This document shows, piece after piece, positions 8,705-16,528 of a DNA stretch of 64,000 bases. The stretch covers positions 1 to 64,000 of the forward strand of contig NZ_JAAOTJ010000014.1 in assembly GCF_011297335.1 (NCBI RefSeq), in the 5' to 3' direction. The number at the start of each line of letters is the position of its first letter. The stretch's first letter is position 1. Position numbers and translations under genes: made by a program. The stretch is from Catellatospora methionotrophica (lineage in GTDB: Bacteria; Actinomycetota; Actinomycetes; Mycobacteriales; Micromonosporaceae). The notes below the pieces were generated by a model. That model was not told where the DNA came from. It saw only the letters and a list, made by a program, of their open reading frames with translations, and did not search any database.

Positions 8705-9538
8705 ATGGTCACCAGAAGACGGCTGACAGGAGCCGCGCTCGCGTGCGCGCTGGCCGGACCGGTCGCCCTGTGGACGGCGGACGCCTCAGCCGCACTGCCC
8801 ACCGCCGACATGGAAGCCGTCGTCAAGGCCGCGCAGATCGACCCGCGCCGCGCCGACTCGGCGATCACCCCCGGCAGCCGCGACAGCGTGCTGCTCGTGG
8901 AGAGCGCCCTGCAGGCCAAGGGGCTGCTCGCGGCGTCGTACGTCGACGGGCACTTCGGCACGAAGACCATCGACGCGTACGCCGCCTGGCAGCGCTCGCT
9001 GGGCTACACCGGCCTCGACGCCACCGGCCTGCCCGGCCCGACCTCGCTGACCCGGCTCGGCGAGCAGCGGTTCACCGTGGTCCGCCCGCTGTCGCCCGGC
9101 GCGGAGCTCACCTTCCGGGGCGTGCCGATCAACGCGCGTACCAAGGCCATGCTGCTCGAAGCCGAACGCCTGCTCGGCCGCCAGTTCACCATCACGCAGG
9201 GCTCGTACAGCGCGGGGGAGGACCCGACGTCGGCGGGCACCCACGACGGCGGCGGCGCGCTCGACCTGTCCGTCGACGGCCTGACCAGCACCCAGCGCAC
9301 CTCGGCCGTACGGCGGCTGCGGCAGGTGGGTTTCGCCGCCTGGCTTCGCAATCCGTCCCAGGGCAACTGGCCGTACCACATCCACGCGGTGGCGCTGGCC
9401 GACACGGACCTGTCGACCCCGGCCCGCAACCAGGCGGGCGACTACTACCTCGGCCTCAACGGCCTGGCCAACCGTGGCCCCGACGACGGCCCCGTGGTCG
9501 ACCCGAAGGTGACCTGGGAGCAGTACCAGCGGGCGTAG
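8705..9538 (+). CDS. Secreted peptidoglycan-binding protein with M15-like peptidase domain
   Basis: 277 aa. A signal peptide (residues 1-29) is followed by a PG_binding_1-like helical domain (about 35-115; DGHFGTKTIDAYAAWQRSLG). The C-terminal half has THDGGGALDLSV and YHIHAVAL, which fit the HxxxxxxD and HxH zinc-ligand pattern of M15 D,D-carboxypeptidases and VanY-like enzymes. The likely role is trimming peptidoglycan stem peptides outside the cell. The strong ribosome-binding sequence GGGGGAGGAC precedes the ATG. It converges with the DUF4142 gene with only three bases between stops and no clear terminator. Confidence 0.8.
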   Translation: MVTRRRLTGAALACALAGPVALWTADASAALPTADMEAVVKAAQIDPRRADSAITPGSRDSVLLVESALQAKGLLAASYVDGHFGTKTIDAYAAWQRSLGYTGLDATGLPGPTSLTRLGEQRFTVVRPLSPGAELTFRGVPINARTKAMLLEAERLLGRQFTITQGSYSAGEDPTSAGTHDGGGALDLSVDGLTSTQRTSAVRRLRQVGFAAWLRNPSQGNWPYHIHAVALADTDLSTPARNQAGDYYLGLNGLANRGPDDGPVVDPKVTWEQYQRA

Positions 9539-9541
9539 CCG

Positions 9542-10093
9542 TCAGCCGACCAGCACGTTGAGCTCAGACGCCGCGCTGATCAGCTGCTGGTGGTGCTCGG
9601 CGATGACCGGCAGGGCGTCCTTGGCGAGCTGCACGACCGCGGGGTCCTTGCCAGTGGCGATCTCGGCCTCGGTCGCCGCCATCGCCGCCTCGTGCGCCTT
9701 GAGCTGCGACGGGACCCACGCCTGATCGAACAGTGCGCCTTCGAGCAGCACCATCTTCTGGAAGTCGGCCTGCTGCTCGGTGTTCATCCGGGCGGGCAGC
9801 GCGACGCCCTGCTGCTGCGCCACGGACTGCAGGGCGTCGTCCAGCTTCTGGTGGTCGGCCTTGAACTCGGCGCCGAGCTGCACGACGATCACCGAAGCGC
9901 CCTGGTGGGTGGCCGCGAGGTTGTTGACCGCGATCTCGGACAGGTTCGCCTGGTGCGCGACGGCCAGGTACGCGGCGTCCTGCGGCGCGATCGGTGCCGC
10001 CGTGACCGGCGCGGCCGTGACCGGTCCCGCTGTCGCGAGCAGCGCGGCGGCCAGCGCGGCAGCCGGTAGGCAGATGTTTCGCAGGAACCTCAT
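9542..10093 (-). CDS. Secreted DUF4142 (ferritin-like) protein
   Basis: 183 aa. The signal peptide is followed by an alanine/threonine/proline stretch. The body is all-helical with DUF4142 hallmarks: LAVAHQANLSEI, FKADHQKLDDAL near the middle, and a final helix ending AEHHQQLISAA. DUF4142 proteins are exported four-helix bundles of unknown function, sometimes linked to stress or metal handling; the repeated His and Glu would allow metal binding, which is inference. The start is at the ATG preceded by GGGGGTACGGCC. The leader mRNA carries two small hairpins. Confidence 0.82.
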   Translation of the reverse strand: MRFLRNICLPAAALAAALLATAGPVTAAPVTAAPIAPQDAAYLAVAHQANLSEIAVNNLAATHQGASVIVVQLGAEFKADHQKLDDALQSVAQQQGVALPARMNTEQQADFQKMVLLEGALFDQAWVPSQLKAHEAAMAATEAEIATGKDPAVVQLAKDALPVIAEHHQQLISAASELNVLVG

Positions 10094-10096
10094 GGC

Positions 10097-10134
10097 CGTA
10101 CCCCCGTACGCCGGGCACCGCGAGGGCGCGGTGC
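10097..10134 (-). promoter_or_regulatory. Leader hairpins upstream of the DUF4142 gene
   Basis: Two perfect stem-loops lie directly upstream of the start: GCACCGCG/CGCGGTGC with a four-base loop (10115-10134), and CGTAC/GTACG (near 10097-10110), whose loop holds the G-run that is the only Shine-Dalgarno candidate. Confidence 0.4.
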
Positions 10135-10231
10135 TGTGCCCTCCTGAGTTCCCACCCGGAGCTGAAACCCAAACAACGAGGCCTGCCCCACCTCGGCGAA
10201 TACCACCACGAGGGGTGTAAGCGGGCAGACA

Positions 10232-11104
10232 TCAGGGGCGGGTGCCGAGGACGACCTCGGCGAGCGCGGGCAGGGTGGCGCTGCCGGTCTCCAGGTAGCC
10301 GTCGTGGCCGCGCACACCATCGGTCGGCAGCGGCCGCGCGCCGAACTCCGCCGTACCGGGCCGGGTGCCGTGGCCCAGGCCCAGCACGCGTACGCCCGGC
10401 ACCCGGCGGATCCAGTCGGTGGGGGCCTCCGCGGCCCAGACCCGAGCGCCAGTGCCCAGGTCGCTCACGTCGTCGTGGCCCATGCCGGGGCTGCCGATCG
10501 CGACCAGGTCACCGACCTGGGCCGGCAGGGCGCTCGCGGCCAGGCCCAGCACGGTCGAGCCGTAACTGTGCCCGACCAGCGTGATCGCCACCGCCGGACG
10601 CTCACCCGCCAGCCGCCCGACGAACCGGGTCAGCGCCGCCGCCCCGGCCGCCGCGCTGGACTCGGTGACCACGTCCAGGCCCCAGCCGCCGGGCGGGTCG
10701 TAGCCCAGCCAGGCCACCACCGCCACCCGGGCCTGCGGCGCCTGGCGTCGCAGCTCCGCGTACAGCTGCCGGGCCTGCACGCCGGGCGCGCGGCGCGCGA
10801 CGCCGCCGAGCCCCCGGTCGAAGTCGGCCAGCACCGTGCCGACCCCCGGCACCAGGACCGCCACCCGGTCCGCGGTGGACAGATCACCCAGCACCTCGAC
10901 GGCGTATCCGTCACCGGCCGGGTCGAACAGCAGGAACCGGCGGCCATGCGCGGCCCACCCGGCGAACGGCTCGCCGGCGGCGGTCATCGCGGACGCCGCC
11001 CGCGCGTAGTCGACGGTGTCGGGCAGTGGCGCTGCCGCGGGCGCGGCGACCAGTCCGAGGGCGAGCGCGCTGACGGTGCTGACGGACAGGAGTCGGGATC
11101 GCAT
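10232..11104 (-). CDS. Secreted alpha/beta hydrolase, DUF1023 type
   Basis: 290 aa. The signal peptide is about residues 1-28. The nucleophile elbow is GHSYGS, and the C-terminal GHDGYLE offers the catalytic His, as in the DUF1023 family of actinobacterial alpha/beta hydrolases. LVPGVGTVLADFDRG marks the first strand and oxyanion region. Members are exported esterases or lipases of unknown substrate. The ATG at 11104 is chosen because it begins the signal peptide; an upstream extension would put arginine-rich sequence before it. It lies downstream of the two-component pair in the same orientation but is separated by 74 bp. Confidence 0.82.
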   Translation of the reverse strand: MRSRLLSVSTVSALALGLVAAPAAAPLPDTVDYARAASAMTAAGEPFAGWAAHGRRFLLFDPAGDGYAVEVLGDLSTADRVAVLVPGVGTVLADFDRGLGGVARRAPGVQARQLYAELRRQAPQARVAVVAWLGYDPPGGWGLDVVTESSAAAGAAALTRFVGRLAGERPAVAITLVGHSYGSTVLGLAASALPAQVGDLVAIGSPGMGHDDVSDLGTGARVWAAEAPTDWIRRVPGVRVLGLGHGTRPGTAEFGARPLPTDGVRGHDGYLETGSATLPALAEVVLGTRP

Positions 11105-11178
11105 GAGCGCCACGGTCTGCGCCCGGCCACCACGCGGGCGTCGCGCCACGGAGCCATTCCGCGCCCGCTACCGCCGTA

Positions 11179-11832
11179 CTACTCGCCCGCGGCGACCAGA
11201 CCGGACTCGTACGCCAGCACCACGGCCTGCGCCCGGTCGCGCAGGCCCAGCTTGCCCAGCACCCGGCTCACGTGGGTCTTGACCGTCTGCTCGGCGAGCA
11301 CCAGCAGTTCCGCGATCTCCTGGTTGGACATGCCCCGGGCGATCAGCCGCAGCACCTCGGTCTCCCGCGCGGTCAGCCCGTTCAGCGACACCGGCCGGGG
11401 CCGGTCGGGTCGTGGCCGCGACGCGAACGCGGCGATCAGCCGCCGCGTCACCGACGGGGCCAGCAGCGCCTCCCCGCCCGCCACGACCCGCACCGCGTGG
11501 ATCAGGTCGGCGGCCGGGGCGTCCTTGAGCAGGAAACCGCTGGCCCCGGCCCGCAGCGCCTCGTACACGTAGTCGTCGAGGTCGAACGTGGTCAGAATGA
11601 TCACCTTGGGGCGCTCGCGACCGGCCAGCCGCCGGGTGGCCTCCAGCCCGTCCATCACCGGCATGCGCACGTCCATCAGCACCACGTCCGGGTCGAGGCG
11701 GCGGGCCGCGGCCACGCCCTCGGCCCCGTCCGCCGCGTCGCCGAGCACCACCAGGTCGGGCTGGGCGGCCAGCAGCGCCCCGAATCCCTGCCGCACCATG
11801 GCCTGGTCGTCGACGATCAGGACCTTGATCAA
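11179..11832 (-). CDS. NarL/LuxR-family response regulator
   Basis: 217 aa. The receiver domain has the acidic pair D8/D9, phospho-acceptor Asp54 (VVLMDVRMP) and the conserved Lys in LKDAP. The C-terminal LuxR-type HTH is about residues 150-212 (LTAREXEVLRLIARGMSNQEIA). It is translationally coupled to the upstream histidine kinase by an ATGA overlap, so the pair forms one operon. It probably binds the two GTCATACC repeats before the kinase promoter and autoregulates; that is inference. Neighbouring wall and membrane genes suggest an envelope-stress signal, but nothing in the sequence proves it. Confidence 0.92.
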   Translation of the reverse strand: MIKVLIVDDQAMVRQGFGALLAAQPDLVVLGDAADGAEGVAAARRLDPDVVLMDVRMPVMDGLEATRRLAGRERPKVIILTTFDLDDYVYEALRAGASGFLLKDAPAADLIHAVRVVAGGEALLAPSVTRRLIAAFASRPRPDRPRPVSLNGLTARETEVLRLIARGMSNQEIAELLVLAEQTVKTHVSRVLGKLGLRDRAQAVVLAYESGLVAAGE

Positions 11833-13061
11833 TGCACTCCTCCGTCCGGCAGCAGCGCCGCCACCGCGAACCCGCCGTCACCGGTCGGCGCCGCGGTCAG
11901 TCCACCGTCCAGGATCGCGACCCGTTCCCGCATTCCGACCAGGCCGTGTCCGGCTCCGGGCGGCCGGGTCGGGCGCCCGGTCGGCCGCCCGTTGCGTACC
12001 GTGACCCGCAGGCCCTGCTCGTCGGTGGCCAGGGACACGTCGACGCGCGCGCCGGGCGCGTACCGGGTCGCGTTGGCCAGCGCCTCCTGCACGATGCGGT
12101 ACGCCGTCAGGGCCGCCGCCTCGCCGACCGGCCGCAGCGGCAGCTCCATCGCCAGGTGCACGTCGACCCCGGCGGCCCGCGCGTCGTCGACCAGCGGGCC
12201 GAGTTCGGCCAGGCCCGGCTGCGGCGCGGTCAGGGCCGGGTCGTCGGCCTGGCGCAGCACCGACAGCAGGCGGCGCATGTCGTCCAGCGCGGTCCGCGCC
12301 GACGCGGCGATCTCGGTGAACTCGTCCTTGGCGGCACCGGTCAGTTCGGCGACGCGGTAGGGGGCGGTCTCGGCGCGTACCGCGATCATCGACATGGAGT
12401 GCGCGACGACGTCGTGCATCTCACGGGCGATACGGGTGCGTTCCTGCAGCACCGCGCGGCGGGCCTGCTCCAGCTCGCTGCGTTCGGCCTGCTCGGCCAG
12501 GGCGCGCTGGCTGCGGCGGCGGCGGCGGACCTGGTCACCGACCAGCATGATCGCGGCCAGCAGCACGGTCACCCCCCAGGCGTTGCCGGGGTTGCCGACG
12601 TACACCCACACCGGCAGCAGGCTGAGCAGCCAGCACCAGGCGCTGATCCCGGCGTCGGCGCGCAGGGCGACGAACCACAGCACCGCCAGCAGCGCCAGGA
12701 TCTGCACCGGGTTCCACGGCCACGACTCCGTCGGGGCATACCCGGTCGTGCCGAACAGCAGCGCGGCATACCCGATCCGCCAGGCCAGCAGCGGCCGGTA
12801 CGCCATCAGCGCGGCGGGCGCGGTCCCCGCCGTGGCCAGCGCGATCGACCAGCCGTAGGCGAGATTCCGATTGTCGGACAGGTACTCGAAGGCGGCGCTG
12901 GTGAGCCCGACCAGGGCCAGCAGCAGGACCGGCACCAGCACCGGCCGGACCCGGGCCCACCGCGGGCCCGCCGACGACGTCGGCGGGTAGTCCGCGCCGA
13001 TCAGCAGCCGGCGCAGATCGCCCAGCACCTGCCCACCCGGTCGCCGCGTCACGCTGTCCAC
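11829..13061 (-). CDS. DesK/NarL-type sensor histidine kinase
   Basis: 410 aa. The N-terminal part has about six hydrophobic segments (residues 35-160), so the sensor is probably within the membrane. A basic coiled region leads to the HisKA_3 dimerisation box RIAREMHDVVAHSMSMI, in which the His is the phosphorylation site, and the HATPase_c domain ends with GHGLVGMRERV. The start is the GTG at 13061: TAGTCT ends seven bases upstream and there is no Shine-Dalgarno, so the operon probably starts as a leaderless transcript. It is coupled to the response regulator by ATGA. Confidence 0.9.
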   Translation of the reverse strand: MDSVTRRPGGQVLGDLRRLLIGADYPPTSSAGPRWARVRPVLVPVLLLALVGLTSAAFEYLSDNRNLAYGWSIALATAGTAPAALMAYRPLLAWRIGYAALLFGTTGYAPTESWPWNPVQILALLAVLWFVALRADAGISAWCWLLSLLPVWVYVGNPGNAWGVTVLLAAIMLVGDQVRRRRRSQRALAEQAERSELEQARRAVLQERTRIAREMHDVVAHSMSMIAVRAETAPYRVAELTGAAKDEFTEIAASARTALDDMRRLLSVLRQADDPALTAPQPGLAELGPLVDDARAAGVDVHLAMELPLRPVGEAAALTAYRIVQEALANATRYAPGARVDVSLATDEQGLRVTVRNGRPTGRPTRPPGAGHGLVGMRERVAILDGGLTAAPTGDGGFAVAALLPDGGVH

Positions 13062-13068
13062 CGGCGGA

Positions 13069-13074
13069 AGACTA
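13069..13074 (-). promoter_or_regulatory. -10 element of leaderless kinase transcript
   Basis: TAGTCT read leftward, seven bases before the GTG at 13061. No -35 consensus is visible; the region instead carries the GTCATACC repeats, which fits an activator-dependent promoter. Confidence 0.5.
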
Positions 13075-13096
13075 CGGCGTGCCCCGCGTGGCGGTC

Positions 13097-13132
13097 GTCA
13101 TACCCGGGAGCCATGCGCAGGTCATACCGGGG
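13097..13132. promoter_or_regulatory. Direct repeats GTCATACC[C/G]GGG, candidate response-regulator sites
   Basis: GTCATACCCGGG at 13097-13108 and GTCATACCGGGG at 13121-13132, 24 bp apart. The proximal copy overlaps the expected -35 position of the kinase promoter. Paired direct repeats in this position are typical for NarL-type regulators. Confidence 0.5.
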
Positions 13133-13240
13133 TAGCGGGACGCCCGTCGGTGGTTGTTCACCACGCGTTGTCCCGGTCGACTCCAGCCGGTCAGCCGTGC
13201 TCGATACCAAGACCACGTCATTTCTTGGTTTGGAGCCACG

Positions 13241-15568
13241 ATGTCATTTCACACCCGGGTGTTCGCGGGAGCCGGTGCCGCCGGTCTCGTCGCGTCGCTC
13301 CTGCTCAGCGGACCCACCCAGGCCGCCGACACGCCGCAGACGTTCAATCGCATCGCCACCTTCCCGGTCTACCTGAACACCTCGGCCGCCGACGCCGCGT
13401 CGGCGGAGATCTCCGCGGTCAGCGCCGACGGCAAGACCGTGATCTACACCGACGCGTCCGGCGACCGGATCGGCTTCGTGAACATCGCCGACCCCGCTGC
13501 CCCCGCCCCGGCGGGCGTGCTCGGCCTGCCCGGCTCGCCGACCTCGGTCGCCGTGCTCGGCCAGTACGCCCTGGTCGCGGTCAGCACCGGCGCGGACCTC
13601 ACCCACCCGGACGGCGAGTTGCTCGTCGTCGACGTGGCCTCCCGGTCGGTCAAGCGCAGCATCGACCTGGGCGGCCAGCCCGACTCGGTCGCGGTCTCGC
13701 CCGACGGCAGGTTCGTCGCGATCGCCATCGAGAACGAGCGCGACGAGGAGGTCGACGACGGCGAGATCCCGCAGGCACCCGCCGGGTGGCTGGCGGTCGT
13801 CGACGTCAAGCCCGCCGTGGCCGACTGGTCGCTGCGCACCGTCGGGCTGACCGGCCTCGCCGAGGTCGCGCCGACCGACCCCGAGCCCGAGTACGTCTCG
13901 ATCAACAGCGCGGGCAAGGCGGTCGTCTCGCTGCAGGAGAACAACCACCTCGCCATCGTCGACCTGGCCGCAGGCAAGGTCGACAAGCACTTCACCGCCG
14001 GGCAGGTCACCGTTTCCGCCGTCGACACCGAAGACGACGACCGCATCGCGCTGACCGGCGCCATCACCGCCCGGCGCGAGCCCGACGGCGTCGTCTGGCT
14101 GGGCGCCGACCGGTTCGCCACCGCCAACGAGGGCGACTACGAGGGCGGCTCGCGCGGCTGGACCGTCTTCGACACCAGCGGCAAGGTCGTCTACGACGCG
14201 GGCAACAGCCTGGAGCACCTGGCCGTCACCCACGGCGTCTACCCCGACAAGCGTTCCGACGCCAAGGGCGTGGAACCGGAGAACGTGGCCACGGGCGTGT
14301 TCGGTGGCAGGCCGTACCTGTTCGTCAACGCCGAGCGCGGCAACTTCACCGCCGTGTACGAGGTCACCGACCCGGCCCGACCCAAGTTCGTGCAGATCAT
14401 CCCGACCGCCAACGAGCCCGAGGGCGTCATCGCGGTGCCGTCACGGGGCCTGGTCGTGATCTCCAGCGAGCTCGACGACCCGGACAACGGGCTGCGCGGC
14501 GCGGTCACCATCGCGCGGTTCGGGCAGGCTCCGGCGTACCCGTCGCTGGTCTCGGCGAAGTCCGGCGGACTGCCGATCGCCTGGGGCGCGCTGTCCGGCC
14601 TCACCCCGGCCGCGGGCGAGCCCACCACACTGTGGGGCGTCAGCGACAGCGTGTACGCCCCGACGCGCCTGTTCGCGATCGACACCGCCGCGACCCCGGC
14701 CGTGATCACCAAGGACCTGACCGTCACCAAGGACGGCCAGGGCGTCGCCCTGGACGCCGAGGGCCTGGCCACCCGGCCCGGCGGCGGCTTCTGGCTGGCC
14801 GTCGAAGGCGCGAAGGGCCCGGAGAACAAGCTGGTGCGCATCGACGCAGCGGGCGCGGTGCAGCAGGAGGTGGCGCTGCCCGCCGACGTCACCGCCAAGC
14901 TCGGCAGCAACGGCCTGGAGGGCGTCGCGGTCACCGGCTCCGGCGCGACCGAGACCGTATGGGTCGCCGTGCAGCGCGAGCTGACCGGCGAGAAGGGCAC
15001 CGCCCGCATCGGCCGCTACCGGGTCACCGAAGGCGACTGGGCCTGGCTGGGCTACCCGCTCGACGCCGCACCAACCGGCGCGTGGGTCGGCCTGTCCGAA
15101 CTGGTGGCCCTCGACGCGGACACGTTCGCGGTGATCGAGCGCGACAACCAGCGCGGCGAGCTGGCCACGCTCAAGAAGGTGTACACGTTCGACGTGCCCG
15201 CCACGCTCGGCGCGCAGCTCACCCCGGTGACCAAGAAGCTCGCCGCCGACGTGCTGCCCGCGCTGCGGGCCGGTCACGGCTGGACCCAGGACAAGCTGGA
15301 GGGCCTGACCGTCGGCGGCGACGGGCAGGTGTACGCCGTCACCGACAACGACGGCATCGACGACGCCACCGGCGAGACCGTGTTCCTGCGCCTCGGCAAG
15401 GCGACCACCGTGTTCCCGGGCGTGTTCCCGCCCGCCGACGGCGGCGAGGGCGGCGGCCTGCCCGTCACCGGCGCCAAAGTCACCACGATCGTCGGCGTCG
15501 GCCTCCTGGTGCTGGCCCTGGGCGCGGGACTGTTCCGCCTGACCCGCCGCAAGCGCCCGGCGGCCTGA
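13241..15568 (+). CDS. LPXTG-anchored phytase-like esterase
   Basis: 775 aa. The signal peptide ends near AQA-A (about residue 29). The body resembles the esterase-like activity of phytase family: beta-propeller repeats in the first half (choice-of-anchor-like VSADGKTVIYTDASGDRIGFV) and the second half carrying LDAEGLATRPGGGFWLAVE and LEGLTVGGDGQVYAVTDNDG. The C-terminus is a sortase sorting signal: LPVTG at 740-744, a hydrophobic helix, then RLTRRKRPAA. The protein should be covalently fixed to peptidoglycan. GGAG before the ATG at 13241 supports the start; an upstream in-frame ATG at 13154 would precede the signal peptide. No sortase gene lies in the window. Confidence 0.85.
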   Translation: MSFHTRVFAGAGAAGLVASLLLSGPTQAADTPQTFNRIATFPVYLNTSAADAASAEISAVSADGKTVIYTDASGDRIGFVNIADPAAPAPAGVLGLPGSPTSVAVLGQYALVAVSTGADLTHPDGELLVVDVASRSVKRSIDLGGQPDSVAVSPDGRFVAIAIENERDEEVDDGEIPQAPAGWLAVVDVKPAVADWSLRTVGLTGLAEVAPTDPEPEYVSINSAGKAVVSLQENNHLAIVDLAAGKVDKHFTAGQVTVSAVDTEDDDRIALTGAITARREPDGVVWLGADRFATANEGDYEGGSRGWTVFDTSGKVVYDAGNSLEHLAVTHGVYPDKRSDAKGVEPENVATGVFGGRPYLFVNAERGNFTAVYEVTDPARPKFVQIIPTANEPEGVIAVPSRGLVVISSELDDPDNGLRGAVTIARFGQAPAYPSLVSAKSGGLPIAWGALSGLTPAAGEPTTLWGVSDSVYAPTRLFAIDTAATPAVITKDLTVTKDGQGVALDAEGLATRPGGGFWLAVEGAKGPENKLVRIDAAGAVQQEVALPADVTAKLGSNGLEGVAVTGSGATETVWVAVQRELTGEKGTARIGRYRVTEGDWAWLGYPLDAAPTGAWVGLSELVALDADTFAVIERDNQRGELATLKKVYTFDVPATLGAQLTPVTKKLAADVLPALRAGHGWTQDKLEGLTVGGDGQVYAVTDNDGIDDATGETVFLRLGKATTVFPGVFPPADGGEGGGLPVTGAKVTTIVGVGLLVLALGAGLFRLTRRKRPAA

Positions 15569-15573
15569 GGACA

Positions 15574-15686
15574 GAGGGGGCTGCGGTGTCTGGGTCCGCA
15601 GCCCACTACGGCCTCAGGCAGCCACTACCCGTGACAACAGCTGCCTACATCCGTCGATAAATTCGGGAGCAGTTCGCAGCCCCCTC
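15574..15686. promoter_or_regulatory. Competing inverted repeats in the convergent 3' region
   Basis: GAGGGGGCTGCG(G) at 15574-15586 can pair either with CCGCAGCCC at 15596-15604 (short hairpin, terminator-like) or with CGCAGCCCCCTC at 15675-15686 (12 bp, long loop). Inside the long loop AGGCAGC (15616-15622) pairs with GCTGCCT (15640-15646). The short hairpin is the likely end of the esterase gene. Confidence 0.55.
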
Positions 15687-15694
15687 ACCCTCGG

Positions 15695-16372
15695 TCAGCG
15701 CACCTGCCGCCGCAGTACGAACTCCGCCACCACCAGGTTCGGCACCCAGCACAGGAACGGCACCCACGCGTACGCCGCCGTGAACGCGTCGTGCGGCGCT
15801 ACTCCACCCCAGGCGACCATCGCCGGCATCAGCACGAGCAGCCACACCCGCAGCATCACCCCCGCGTACAGCAGCGCGAACGCGCGGACAGCCCAGCGCC
15901 GGTGCGCGGTGAAGTCCCGCCGCCGCGCGGCCAGCAGCGCCGCCGCCGCGAACCACAGCGACAGCACCGCGAGTCCACCGAACCCGGCCGTGCCGACCGC
16001 CCCGGCCTGGTTCATCGGCGCGAGCACCAGCCCTGCGGCGCTCCCGAGCAGCATCGCGGTCACGGCGACTCGGCCGACGACGCGGTGCACCCGGGGCAGC
16101 CGGGTCCGTACCCGCGCCGCGAACTGCAGCGGAGCCACCGCCAGCGCGGCTCCGCTGCCGACGATGTGGACATACAGCACGACGTGCACCCAGCCGGGGC
16201 GCTGCGCGTACGCGGCGGCCAGACCGGTGTCCTGGGCCGCGAGCCGGGTCAGGGAGGCGGTCAGGTAGGGCAGCGCCGCGAACGCGGCGACGGCCACCGC
16301 GCTCAGGGCGAACCACCAGAAGCCGATGACACGGCCCGTCCGGCGGCCGGTGGGCAGCCCGGTCGTCACCAT
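15695..16372 (-). CDS. DUF2306-like membrane protein
   Basis: 225 aa from the ATG at 16372, which AAGGAG precedes. About seven hydrophobic segments run through the chain, with HIVGSGAALAVAPLQF, LPRVHRVVGRVAV and DFTAHRRWAVRAFAL; the spaced histidines are typical of DUF2306/COG5395 membrane proteins, where they may bind haem or metal. Function in the family is unknown. It is divergent from a two-component system with 156 bp between starts, so it may be the target of that system. Confidence 0.8.
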   Translation of the reverse strand: MVTTGLPTGRRTGRVIGFWWFALSAVAVAAFAALPYLTASLTRLAAQDTGLAAAYAQRPGWVHVVLYVHIVGSGAALAVAPLQFAARVRTRLPRVHRVVGRVAVTAMLLGSAAGLVLAPMNQAGAVGTAGFGGLAVLSLWFAAAALLAARRRDFTAHRRWAVRAFALLYAGVMLRVWLLVLMPAMVAWGGVAPHDAFTAAYAWVPFLCWVPNLVVAEFVLRRQVR

Positions 16373-16528
16373 GGGAACTCCTTCAGGTCGGCGGATCGAA
16401 CGCGGTGAGCGTAGGCAGGCCCGCGACCGTGGTACGCCCCTCGGAGCAGGGGTTCGGCCTCCCTCCCGCGAGGGGTTTGTGCCCGCGTGCCTGCCGCGCG
16501 GCGCACCCGGTCGGGCAGGATGACCGCC

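Noticed and set aside
13150-15660. A second long frame over the LPXTG esterase gene
   Set aside because: Its product is Arg/Gly-rich without domains, whereas the chosen frame has a signal peptide, esterase-like domain and LPXTG tail.
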